Below, in pieces: positions 1-10,837 of a stretch of DNA of 64,000 nucleotides. The notes under the pieces are model-generated. The model was given only the letters and a program-made list of their open reading frames with translations, did no database searches and was not told the DNA's origin. The position numbers were made by a program, and so were the translations under genes. Each line of letters starts with the position of its first letter. Position 1 is the first letter of the stretch. Origin of the DNA: Parietaria judaica (Eukaryota > Streptophyta > Magnoliopsida > Rosales > Urticaceae); the NCBI GenBank assembly GCA_954871525.1, contig OX940870.1:17577501-17641500 (forward strand), read 5' to 3'.

Positions 1-282
1 GGTTATTTTAGGCATTAAAAGTTTTTGACGCTCTCCGAAAACCCCGTTTCACCAATTTATGCGTGCTCCCAAAAAAATGAGTCTTTTTCCCATTTTACGC
101 AAAACAACCCTAATTAAACGATATTTTAAACAAAAAATGAACTTCAAATTCTTAGTAATGTGTATTTATACCACATTTACTTATTTTAATCCCTAAATCA
201 CGAAGCACTGTCTCGTAGTTTCAATACCAAGCATTTTACGGGTTAAAATTATTACAGAAAAGTGTTCAAAATCTGTTTTCTT
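1..282 (+). repeat. Partial C-type monomer at the window edge
   Basis: The window opens about 76 bp inside a C monomer. The C marks are CTCCGAAAACCCCG, an A-tract running straight into TGAG, TTTTAAACAAAAAATG, AAATCACGAAG and ATTACAGAAAAG at its end. It is cut by the window boundary, so the array continues to the left. Confidence 0.93.
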
Positions 283-592
283 ACGAGAGCAAATACGATG
301 CGTTCATGATGAAATTACACTTGCTAGACATTTATTTGGGTGGTATTATAACAAATTGGGTTATTTTAGGCATTAAAAGTTTTTGACGCTCTCCAAAAAC
401 CCTGTTTCACGAATTTATGCGTGCTCCAAAAAAAACTGAGTCTTTTTCCCATTATACGCAAAACAACCCTAATTAAACGATATTTTCAACAAAAAATGAA
501 CTTCAAATTCTTAGTAATGTGTAATTATACCACATTTACTTATTTTAATCCCTAAATCGCGAAGCACTGTCTCGTAGTTTCAATACCAAGCA

Positions 593-606
593 TTTAACGG
601 GTTAAA
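593..606. other. 14-bp dyad TTTAACGGGTTAAA at the A/B boundary (representative)
   Basis: Perfect six-base arms (TTTAAC and GTTAAA) flank a GG centre. The dyad lies at the end of A monomers, in front of B, throughout the A-B-C and 7-mer domains. At the ends of B and C the same box reads TTTTACGGGTTAAA, with weaker five-base arms. The dyad is seen directly; any protein binding is speculation. Confidence 0.45.
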
Positions 607-641
607 ATAATTACCGAAAAGTGCTCAAAATTTGTTTTCTT

Positions 642-1002
642 ACGAGAGCAAATACGATGCGTTCATGATGAAATTTCAGTTGCTAGGCCTTTATTTGGGT
701 GGTAGTATTACAAATTGGGTTATTTTAGGCGTTACAAGTTTTTTACGCTCTCCAAAAACCCTGTTTCACCAACTTATGCGTGCTCCAAAAAAAAAACTGA
801 GTCTTTTCCCCATTTTACGCAAAACAACTCTAATTAAACGAAATTTTAAACCAAAAATGAACTTAAAATTCTTAGTAATGTGTATTTATACCACATTTAC
901 TTATTTTAATCCCTAAATCGCAAAGCACCGTCACGTAGTTTCAATACCAAGCATTTTACGGGTTAAAATAATTACCGAAAAGTGTTCAATATCTGTTTTC
1001 TT
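642..1002 (+). repeat. Reference monomer, type B, with internal landmarks
   Basis: This copy is given as a reference. In order it carries: the start motif ACGAGAGC at 642; an 11-bp dyad TTCATGATGAA at 662-672; a G-rich stretch (GGGTGG) near 697; TTGGGTTATTTTAGG near 715; a CTCC-plus-A-tract at 749 that is echoed 34 bp later by CTCC with ten A at 783; CATTTTACGC at 811; a plant-type telomere heptamer CCCTAAA at 911-917; and a GGGTTAAAATA box at 960 preceding the next monomer. B-type marks are GCTAGGCC, TTACAAG before the TTTTTTACGC stretch, CACCAACTT, ACAACTCTAA, CCAAAAATG and GCAAAGCACCGTCACG. The phase is arbitrary, because no functional boundary is visible. Confidence 0.9.
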
Positions 1003-1360
1003 ACGAGAGCAAATACGATGCGTTCATGATGAAATTTCAGTTGCTAGACCTTTATTTGGGTGGTATTATTACAAATTGGGTTATTTTAGGCATTAAAAGT
1101 TTTTGACGCTCTCCGAAAACCCCGTTTCACCAATTTATGCGTGCTCCAAAAAAAATGAGTCTTTTTCCCATTTTACGCAAAACAACCCTAATTAAACGAT
1201 ATTTTAAACAAAAAATGAACTTCAAATTCTTAGTAATGTGTATTTATACCACATTTACTTATTTTAATCCCTAAATCACGAAGCACTGTCTCGTAGTTTC
1301 AATACCAAGCATTTTACGGGTTAAAATTATTACAGAAAAGTGTTCAAAATCTGTTTTCTT

Positions 1361-2438
1361 ACGAGAGCAAATACGATGCGTTCATGATGAAATTACACTT
1401 GCTAGACATTTATTTGGGTGGTATTATAACAAATTGGGTTATTTTAGGCATTAAAAGTTTTTGACGCTCTCCAAAAACCCTGTTTCACGAATTTATGCGT
1501 GCTCCAAAAAAAACTGAGTCTTTTTCCCATTATACGCAAAACAACCCTAATTAAACGATATTTTCAACAAAAAATGAACTTCAAATTCTTAGTAATGTGT
1601 AATTATACCACATTTACTTATTTTAATCCCTAAATCGCGAAGCACTGTCTCGTAGTTTCAATACCAAGCATTTAACGGGTTAAAATAATTACCGAAAAGT
1701 GCTCAAAATTTGTTTTCTTACGAGAGCAAATACGATGCGTTCATGATGAAATTTCAGTTGCTAGGCCTTTATTTGGGTGGTAGTATTACAAATTGGGTTA
1801 TTTTAGGCGTTACAAGTTTTTTACGCTCTCCAAAAACCCTGTTTCACCAACTTATGCGTGCTCCAAAAAAAAAACTGAGTCTTTTTCCCATTTTACGCAA
1901 AACAACTCTAATTAAACGAAATTTTAAACCAAAAATGAACTTAAAATTCTTAGTAATGTGTATTTATACCACATTTACTTATTTTAATCCCTAAATCGCA
2001 AAGCACCGTCACGTAGTTTCAATACCAAGCATTTTACGGGTTAAAATAATTACCGAAAAGTGTTCAATATCTGTTTTCTTACGAGAGCAAATACGATGCG
2101 TTCATGATGAAATTTCAGTTGCTAGACCTTTATTTGGGTGGTATTATTACAAATTGGGTTATTTTAGGCATTAAAAGTTTTTGACGCTCTCCGAAAACCC
2201 CGTTTCACCAATTTATGCGTGCTCCAAAAAAAATGAGTCTTTTTCCCATTTTACGCAAAACAACCCTAATTAAACGATATTTTAAACAAAAAATGAACTT
2301 CAAATTCTTAGTAATGTGTATTTATACCACATTTACTTATTTTAATCCCTAAATCACGAAGCACTGTCTCGTAGTTTCAATACCAAGCATTTTACGGGTT
2401 AAAAGTATTACAGAAAAGTGTTCAAAATCTGTTTTCTT
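1361..2438 (+). repeat. Trimer HOR unit T2
   Basis: Monomers start at 1361, 1720 and 2081; the unit is 1078 bp. It is nearly identical to T1. Visible differences include one more T and one fewer C after GAGTC in B, and AAAAGTATTA instead of AAAATTATTA at the end of C, near 2401. Confidence 0.92.
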
Positions 2439-3516
2439 ACGAGAGCAAATACGATGCGTTCATGATGAAATTACACTTGCTAGACATTTATTTGGGTGGT
2501 ATTATAACAAATTGGGTTATTTTAGGCATTAAAAGTTTTTGACGCTCTCCAAAAACCCTGTTTCACGAATTTATGCGTGCTCCAAAAAAAACTGAGTCTT
2601 TTTCCCATTATACGCAAAACAACCCTAATTAAACGATATTTTCAACAAAAAATGAACTTCAAATTCTTAGTAATGTGTAATTATACCACATTTACTTATT
2701 TTAATCCCTAAATCGCGAAGCACTGTCTCGTAGTTTCAATACCAAGCATTTAACGGGTTAAAATAATTACCGAAAAGTGCTCACAATTTGTTTTCTTACG
2801 AGAGCAAATACGATGCGTTCATGATGAAATTTCAGTTGCTAGGCCTTTATTTGGGTGGTAGTATTACAAATTGGGTTATTTTAGGCGTTACAAGTTTTTT
2901 ACGCTCTCCAAAAACCCTGTTTCACCAACTTATGCGTGCTCCAAAAAAAAAACTGAGTCTTTTTCCCATTTTACGCAAAACAACTCTAATTAAACGAAAT
3001 TTTAAACCAAAAATGAACTTAAAATTCTTAGTAATGTGTATTTATACCACATTTACTTATTTTAATCCCTAAATCGCAAAGCACCGTCACGTAGTTTCAA
3101 TACCAAGCATTTTACGGGTTAAAATAATTACCGAAAAGTGTTCAATATCTGTTTTCTTACGAGAGCAAATACGATGCGTTCATGATGAAATTTCAGTTGC
3201 TAGACCTTTATTTGGGTGGTATTATTACAAATTGGGTTATTTTAGGCATTAAAAGTTTTTGACGCTCTCCGAAAACCCCGTTTCACCAATTTATGCGTGC
3301 TCCAAAAAAAATGAGTCTTTTTCCCATTTTACGCAAAACAACCCTAATTAAACGATATTTTAAACAAAAAATGAACTTCAAATTATTAGTAATGTGTATT
3401 TATACCACATTTACTTATTTTAATCCCTAAATCACGAAGCACTGTCTCGTAGTTTCAATACCAAGCATTTTACGGGTTAAAATTATTACAGAAAAGTGTT
3501 CAAAATCTGTTTTCTT
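2439..3516 (+). repeat. Trimer HOR unit T3
   Basis: Monomers start at 2439, 2798 and 3159; the unit is 1078 bp. It is nearly identical to T1 and T2. Private marks are GCTCACAATTTG at the A/B boundary and AAATTATTAG in C, near 3380. Confidence 0.92.
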
Positions 3517-4591
3517 ACGAGAGCAAATACGATGCGTTCATGATGAAATTACACTTGCTAGACATTTATTTGGGTGGTATTATAACAAATTGGGTTATTT
3601 TAGGCATTAAAAGTTTTTGACGCTCTCCAAAAACCCTGTTTCACGAATTTATGCGTGCTCCAAAAAAAACTGAGTCTTTTTCCCATTATACGCAAAACAA
3701 CCCTAATTAAACGATATTTTCAACAAAAAATGAACTTCAAATTCTTAGTAATGTGTAATTATACCACATTTACTTATTTTAATCCCTAAATCGCGAAGCA
3801 CTGTCTCGTAGTTTCAATACCAAGCATTTAACGGGTTAAAATAATTACCGAAAAGTGCTCAAAATTTGTTTTCTTACGAGAGCAAATACGATGCGTTCAT
3901 GATGAAATTTCAGTTGCTAGGCCTTTATTTGGGTGGTAGTATTACAAATTGGGTTATTTTAGGCATTACAAGTTTTTTACGCTCTCCAAAAACCCTGTTT
4001 CACCAACTTATGCGTGCTCCAAAAAAAAAAAACTGAGTCTTTTTCCCATTTTACGCAAAACAACTCTAATTAAACGATATTTTAAACCAAAAATGAACTT
4101 CAAATTCTTAGTAATGTGTATTTATACCACATTTACTTATTTTAATCCCTAAATCGCAAAGCACCGTCACGTAGTTTCAATACCAAGCATTTTACGGGTT
4201 AATTACCGAAAAGTGTTCAATATCTGTTTTCTTACGAGAGCAAATACGATGCGTTCATGATGAAATTTCAGTTGCTAGACCTTTATTTGGGAGGTATTAT
4301 TACAAATTGGGTTATTTTAGGCATTAAAAGTTTTTGACGCTCTCCGAAAACCCCGTTTCACCAATTTATGCGTGCTCCAAAAAAAATGAGTCTTTTTCCC
4401 ATTTTACGCAAAACAACCCTAATTAAACGATATTTTAAACAAAAAATGAACTTCAAATTCTTAGTAATGTGTATTTATACCACATTTACTTATTTTAATC
4501 CCTAAATCACGAAGCACTGTCTCGTAGTTTCAATACCAAGCATTTTACGGGTTAAAATTAATACAGAAAAGTGTTCAAAATCTGTTTTCTT
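3517..4591 (+). repeat. Trimer HOR unit T4, 5-bp deletion at B/C boundary
   Basis: Monomers start at 3517, 3876 and 4234; the unit is 1075 bp. B has a twelve-A tract at 4021, one of the longest in the window. Near 4198 the GGGTTAAAATAATTACC box is shortened by 5 bp to GGGTTAATTACC. C carries GGGAGGTATT. T5 has the same deletion and the same GGGAGG mark. Confidence 0.9.
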
Positions 4592-5665
4592 ACGAGAGCA
4601 AATACGATGCGTTCATGATGAAATTACACTTGCTAGACATTTATTTGGGTGGTATTATAACAAATTGGGTTATTTTAGGCATTAAAAGTTTTTGACGCTC
4701 TCCAAAAACCCTGTTTCACGAATTTATGCGTGCTCCAAAAAAAACTGAGTCTTTTTCCCATTATACGCAAAACAACCCTAATTAAACGATATTTTCAACA
4801 AAAAATGAACTTCAAATTCTTAGTAATGTGTAATTATACCACATTTACTTATTTTAATCCCTAAATCGCGAAGCACTGTCTCGTAGTTTAAATACCAAGC
4901 ATTTAACGGGTTAAAATAATTACCGAAAAGTGCTCAAAATTTGTTTTCTTACGAGAGCAAATACGATGCGTTCATGATGAAATTTCAGTTGCTAGGCCTT
5001 TATTTGGGTGGTAGTATTACAAATTGGGTTATTTTAGGCATTACAAGTTTTTTACGCTCTCCAAAAACCCTGTTTCACCAACTTATGCGTGCTCCAAAAA
5101 AAAAAACTGAGTCTTTTTCCCATTTTACGCAAAACAACTCTAATTAAACGATATTTTAAACCAAAAATGAACTTCAAATTCTTAGTAATGTGTATTTATA
5201 CCACATTTACTTATTTTAATCCCTAAATCGCAAAGCACCGTCACGTAGTTTCAATACCAAGCATTTTACGGGTTAATTACCGAAAAGTGTTCAATATCTG
5301 TTTTCTTACGAGAGCAAATACGATGCGTTCATGATGAAATTTCAGTTGCTAGACCTTTATTTGGGAGGTATTATTACAAATTGGGTTATTTTAGGCATTA
5401 AAAGTTTTTGACGCTCTCCGAAAACCCCGTTTCACCAATTTATGCGTGCTCCAAAAAAAATGAGTCTTTTTCCCATTTTACGCAAAACAACCCTAATTAA
5501 ACGATATTTTAAACAAAAAATGAACTTCAAATTCTTAGTAATGTGTATTTATACCACATTTACTTATTTTAATCCCTAAATCACGAAGCACTGTCTCGTA
5601 GTTTCAATACCAAGCATTTTACGGGTTAAAATTATTAAAGAAAAGTGTTCAAAATCTTTTTTCTT
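4592..5665 (+). repeat. Trimer HOR unit T5, sister of T4
   Basis: Monomers start at 4592, 4951 and 5308; the unit is 1074 bp. It has the same 5-bp deletion in the GGGTTAA box (near 5272) and the same GGGAGGTATT as T4. The two units were therefore copied from one another after those changes arose. Confidence 0.9.
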
Positions 5666-6741
5666 ACGAGAGCAAATACGATGCGTTCATGATGAAATTA
5701 CACTTGCTAGACATTTATTTGGGTGGTATTATAACAAATTGGGTTATTTTAGGCATTAAAAGTTTTTGACGCTCTCCAAAAACCCTGTTTCACGAATTTA
5801 TGCGTGCTCCAAAAAAAATGAGTCTTTTTCCCATTTTACGCAAAACAACCCTAATTAAACGATATTTTCAACAAAAAATGAAATTCAAATTCTTAGTAAT
5901 GTGTATTTATACGACATTTACTTATTTTAATCCCTAAATCGCGAAGCACTGTCTCGTAGTTTCAATACCAAGCATTTAACGGGTTAAAATAATTACCGAA
6001 AAGTGCTCAAAATTTGTTTTCTTACGAGAGCAAATACGATGCGTTCATGATGAAATTTCAGTTGCTAGGCCTTTATTTGGGTGGTATTATTAAAAATTGG
6101 GTTATTTTAGGCATTACAAGTTTTTTACGCTCTCCAAAAACCCTGTTTCACCAACTTATGCGTGCTCCAAAAAAAACTGAGTCTTTTTCCCATTTTACGC
6201 AAAACAACTCTAATTAAACGATATTTTAAACCAAAAATGAACTTCAAATTCTTAGTAATGTGTATTTATACCACATTTACTTATTTTAATCCCTAAATCG
6301 CAAAGCACCGTCACGTAGTTTCAATACCAAGCATTTTACGGGTTAAAATAATTACCGAAAAGTGTTCAATATCTGTTTTCTTACGAGAGCAAATACGATG
6401 CGTTCATGATGAAATTTCAGTTGCTAGACCTTTATTTGGGTGGTATTATTACAAATTGGGTTATTTTAGGCATTAAAAGTTTTTGACGCTCTCCGAAAAC
6501 CCCGTTTCACCAATTTATGCGTGCTCCAAAAAAAATGAGTCTTTTTCCCATTTTACGCAAAACAACCCTAATTAAACGATATTTTAAACAAAAAATGAAC
6601 TTCAAATTCTTAGTAATGTGTATTTATACCACATTTACTTATTTTAATCCCTAAATCACGAAGCACTGTCTCGTAGTTTTCAATACCAAGCATTTTACGG
6701 GTTAAAATTAATACAGAAAAGTGTTCAAAATCTGTTTTCTT
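5666..6741 (+). repeat. Trimer HOR unit T6, A monomer with C-like patch
   Basis: Monomers start at 5666, 6024 and 6383; the unit is 1076 bp. The A monomer has a C-like patch near 5808-5840 (A-tract running directly into TGAG, then CATTTTACGC rather than CATTATACGC) before returning to the A mark TTTTCAAC. This looks like a short gene-conversion tract. B has ATTATTAAAAATTGGG. Confidence 0.85.
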
Positions 6742-7100
6742 ACGAGAGCAAATACGATGCGTTCATGATGAAATTACACTTGCTAGACATTTATTTGGGT
6801 GGTATTATAACAAATTGGGTTATTTTAGGCATTAAAATTTTTTGACGCTCTCCAAAAACCCTGTTTCACGAATTTATGCGTGCTCCAAAAAAAACTGAGT
6901 CTTTTTCCCATTATACGCAAAACAACCCTAATTAAACGATATTTTCAACAAAAAATGAAATTCAAATTCTTAGTAATGTGTATTTATACGACATTTACTT
7001 ATTTTAATCCCTAAATCGCGAAGCACTGTCTCGTAGTTTCAATACCAAGCATTTAACGGGTTAAAATAATTACCGAAAAGTGCTCAAAATTTGTTTTCTT

Positions 7101-7287
7101 ACGAGAGCAAATACGATGCGTTCATGATGAAATTACACTTGCTAGACATTTATTTGGGTGGTATTATAACAAATTGGGTTATTTTAGGCATTACAAGTTT
7201 TTTACGCTCTCCAAAAACCCTGTTTCACCAACTTATGCGTGCTCCAAAAAAAACTGAGTCTTTTTCCCATTTTACGCAAAACAACTC
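7101..7287 (+). repeat. Truncated A/B hybrid monomer
   Basis: It begins with A marks (GAAATTACACTTG, GACATTT, ATTATAAC) and changes to B marks (TTACAAG, CACCAACTT, ACAACTCT). The switch lies between about 7170 and 7193. It ends abruptly after ACAACTCT and is joined to the middle of an A monomer. Confidence 0.88.
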
Positions 7288-7608
7288 TTGATAGACATTT
7301 ATTTGGGTGGTATTATAACAAATTGGGTTATTTTAGGCATTAAAAGTTTTTGACGCTCTCCAAAAACCCTGTTTCACGAATTTATGCGTGCTCCAAAAAA
7401 AACTGAGTCTTTTTCCCATTATACGCAAAACAACCCTAATTAAACGATATTTTCAACAAAAAATGAAATTCAAATTCTTAGTAATGTGTATTTATACGAC
7501 ATTTACTTATTTTAATCCCTAAATCGCGAAGCACTGTCTCGTAGTTTCAATACCAAGCATTTAACGGGTTAAAATAATTACCGAAAAGTGCTCAAAATTT
7601 GTTTTCTT
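7288..7608 (+). repeat. 5'-truncated A monomer
   Basis: It resumes at TGATAGACATTT, which corresponds to CTTGCTAGACATTT of a normal A with one substitution. About 35 bases of the expected monomer start are missing. The rest is a normal A monomer ending in the A-type ATTTAACGGG box. Confidence 0.88.
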
Positions 7609-8325
7609 ACGAGAGCAAATACGATGCGTTCATGATGAAATTTCAGTTGCTAGGCCTTTATTTGGGTGGTATTATTAAAAATTGGGTTATTTTAGGCATT
7701 ACAAGTTTTTTACGCTCTCCAAAAACCCTGTTTCACCAACTTATGCGTGCTCCAAAAAAAACTGAGTCTTTTTCCCATTTTACGCAAAACAACTCTAATT
7801 AAACGATATTTTAAACCAAAAATGAACTTCAAATTCTTAGTAATGTGTATTTATACCACATTTACTTATTTTAATCCCTAAATCGCAAAGCACCGTCACG
7901 TAGTTTCAATACCAAGCATTTTACGGGTTAAAATAATTACCGAAAAGTGTTCAATATCTGTTTTCTTACGAGAGCAAATACGATGCGTTCATGATGAAAT
8001 TTCAGTTGCTAGACCTTTATTTGGGTGGTATTATTACAAATTGGGTTATTTTAGGCATTAAAAGTTTTTGACGCTCTCCGAAAACCCCGTTTCACCAATT
8101 TATGCGTGCTCCAAAAAAAATGAGTCTTTTTCCCATTTTACGCAAAACAACCCTAATTAAACGATATTTTAAACAAAAAATGAACTTCAAATTCTTAGTA
8201 ATGTGTATTTATACCACATTTACTTATTTTAATCCCTAAATCACGAAGCACTGTCTCGTAGTTTCAATACCAAGCATTTTACGGGTTAAAATTAATACAG
8301 AAAAGTGTTCAAAATCTTTTTTCTT

Positions 8326-9760
8326 ACGAGAGCAAATACGATGCGTTCATGATGAAATTACACTTGCTAGACATTTATTTGGGTGGTATTATAACAAATT
8401 GGGTTATTTTAGGGATTAAAAGTTTTTGACGCTCTCCGAAAACCCCGTTTCACCAATTTATGCGTGCTCCAAAAAAAATGAGTCTTTTTCCCATTTTACG
8501 CAAAACAACCCTAATTAAACGATATTTTAAACAAAAAATGAACTTCAAATTCTTAGTAATGTGTATTTATACCACATTTACTTATTTTAATCCCTAAATC
8601 ACGAAGCACTGTCTCGTAGTTTCAATACCAAGCATTTTACGGGTTAAAATTAATACAGAAAAGTGTTCAAAATCTGTTTTCTTACGAGAGCAAATACGAT
8701 GCGTTCATGATGAAATTACACTTGCTAGACATTTATTTGGGTGGTATTATAACAAATTGGGTTATTTTAGGCATTAAAAGTTTTTGACGCTCTCCAAAAA
8801 CCCTGTTTCACGAATTTATGCGTGCTCCAAAAAAAACTGAGTCTTTTTCCCATTATACGCAAAACAACCCTAATTAAACGATATTTTCAACAAAAAATGA
8901 AATTCAAATTCTTAGTAATGTGTATTTATACGACATTTACTTATTTTAATCCCTAAATCGCGAAGCACTGTCTCGTAGTTTCAATACCAAGCATTTAACG
9001 GGTTAAAATAATTACCGAAAAGTGCTCAAAATTTGTTTTCTTACGAGAGCAAATACGATGCGTTCATGATGAAATTTCAGTTGCTAGGCCTTTATTTGGG
9101 TGGTATTATTAAAAATTGGGTTATTTTAGGCATTACAAGTTTTTTACGCTCTCCAAAAACCCTGTTTCACCAACTTATGCGTGCTCCAAAAAAAAACTGA
9201 GTCTTTTTCCCATTTTACGCAAAACAACTCTAATTAAACGATATTTTAAACCAAAAATGAACTTCAAATTCTTAGTAATGTGTATTTATACCACATTTAC
9301 TTATTTTAATCCCTAAATCGCAAAGCACCGTCACGTAGTTTCAATACCAAGCATTTTACGGGTTAAAATAATTACCGAAAAGTGTTCAATATCTGTTTTC
9401 TTACGAGAGCAAATACGATGCGTTCATGATGAAATTTCAGTTGCTAGACCTTTATTTGGGTGGTATTATTACAAATTGGGTTATTTTAGGCATTAAAAGT
9501 TTTTGACGCTCTCCGAAAACCCCGTTTCACCAATTTATGCGTGCTCCAAAAAAAATGAGTCTTTTTCCCATTTTACGCAAAACAACCCTAATTAAACGAT
9601 ATTTTAAACAAAAAATGAACTTCAAATTCTTAGTAATGTGTATTTATACCACATTTACTTATTTTAATCCCTAAATCACGAAGCACTGTCTCGTAGTTTC
9701 AATACCAAGCATTTTACGGGTTAAAATTAATACAGAAAAGTGTTCAAAATCTGTTTTCTT
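8326..9760 (+). repeat. Four-monomer unit T8 (A/C hybrid, A, B, C)
   Basis: The unit is 1435 bp. An extra monomer at 8326 starts as A (TTACACTTG, GACATTT, ATTATAAC) and continues as C (CTCCGAAAACCCCG, AAATCACG). The switch lies between about 8397 and 8437, and the monomer register is kept. Normal A (8684), B (9043) and C (9403) follow. An in-register unequal exchange between A and C positions explains it. Confidence 0.88.
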
Positions 9761-10837
9761 ACGAGAGCAAATACGATGCGTTCATGATGAAATTACACTT
9801 GCTAGACATTTATTTGGGTGGTATTATAATAAATTGGGTTATTTTAGGCATTAAAAGTTTTTGACGCTCTCCAAAAACCCTGTTTCACGAATTTATGCGT
9901 GCTCCAAAAAAAACTGAGTCTTTTTCCCATTATACGCAAAACAACCCTAATTAAACGATATTTTCAACAAAAAATGAAATTCAAATTCTTAGTAATGTGT
10001 ATTTATACGACATTTACTTATTTTAATCTCTAAATCGCGAAGCACTGTCTCGTAGTTTCAATACCAAGCATTTAACGGGTTAAAATAATTACCGAAAAGT
10101 GCTCAAAATTTGTTTTCTTACGAGAGCAAATACGATGCGTTCATGATGAAATTTCAGTTGGTAGGCCTTTATTTGGGTGGTATTATTACAAATTGGGTTA
10201 TTTTAGGCATTACAAGTTTTTTACGCTCTCCAAAAACCCTGTTTCACAAACTTATGCGTGCTCCAAAAAAAAACTGAGTCTTTTCCCCATTTTACGCAAA
10301 ACAACTCTAATTAAACGATATTTTAAACCAAAAATGAACTTCAAATTCTTAGTAATGTGTATTTATACCACATTTACTTATTTTAATCCCTAAATCGCAA
10401 AGCACCGTCACGTAGTTTCAATACCAAGCATTTTACGGGTTAAAATAATTACCGAAAAGTGTTCAATATCTGTTTTCTTACGAGAGCAAATACGATGCGT
10501 TCATGATGAAATTTCAGTTGCTAGACCTTTATTTGGGTGGTATTATTACAAATTGGGTTATTTTAGGCATTAAAAGTTTTTGACGCTCTCCGAAAACCCC
10601 GTTTCACCAATTTATGCGTGCTCCAAAAAAAATGAGTCTTTTTCCCATTTTACGCAAAACAACCCTAATTAAACGATATTTTAAACAAAAAATGAACTTC
10701 AAATTCTTAGTAATGTGTATTTATACCACATTTACTTATTTTAATCCCTAAATCACGAAGCACTGTCTCGTAGTTTCAATACCAAGCATTTTACGGGTTA
10801 AAATTATTAAAGAAAAGTGTTCAAAATCTTTTTTCTT
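9761..10837 (+). repeat. Trimer HOR unit T9
   Basis: Monomers start at 9761, 10120 and 10480. B carries GTTGGTAGGCC and CACAAACTT, marks shared with the B monomers at 12273 and 14430. A has ATTATAATAAATT and TTTTAATCTCTAAAT. Confidence 0.9.

Larger units (their letters stand above)
283..1360 (+). repeat. Trimer HOR unit T1
   Basis: Monomers start at 283 (A), 642 (B) and 1003 (C); the unit is 1078 bp. A carries GTGTAATTATACC. B carries GGCGTTACAAG, a ten-A tract and AAACGAAATTTT. T1, T2 and T3 share all of these, so they are recent sister copies. Confidence 0.92.
6742..8325 (+). repeat. Irregular HOR unit T7 (A, truncated A/B hybrid, truncated A, B, C)
   Basis: The unit is 1584 bp. A full A (6742) is followed by a hybrid that starts as A and becomes B (7101), breaks off at about 7288, and joins an A monomer that lacks its first 30-odd bases. 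A normal B (7609) and C (7968) follow. The 508 bp between 7101 and 7609 replace what would be one 359-bp monomer. Confidence 0.9.

Noticed and set aside
632..916. Recurring 94-codon open frame in B monomers (also at 1710, 2788, 15496 and 17651)
   Set aside because: It starts at TTG, not ATG, has no codon-level conservation, and is truncated or shifted in other B copies whenever the A-tract length changes. It is a by-product of the repeat.
940..968. CENP-B box
   Set aside because: The CGGG in TTACGGGTT prompted a check, but the required TTCG and A at the conserved spacing upstream of CGGG are missing in every monomer type examined.
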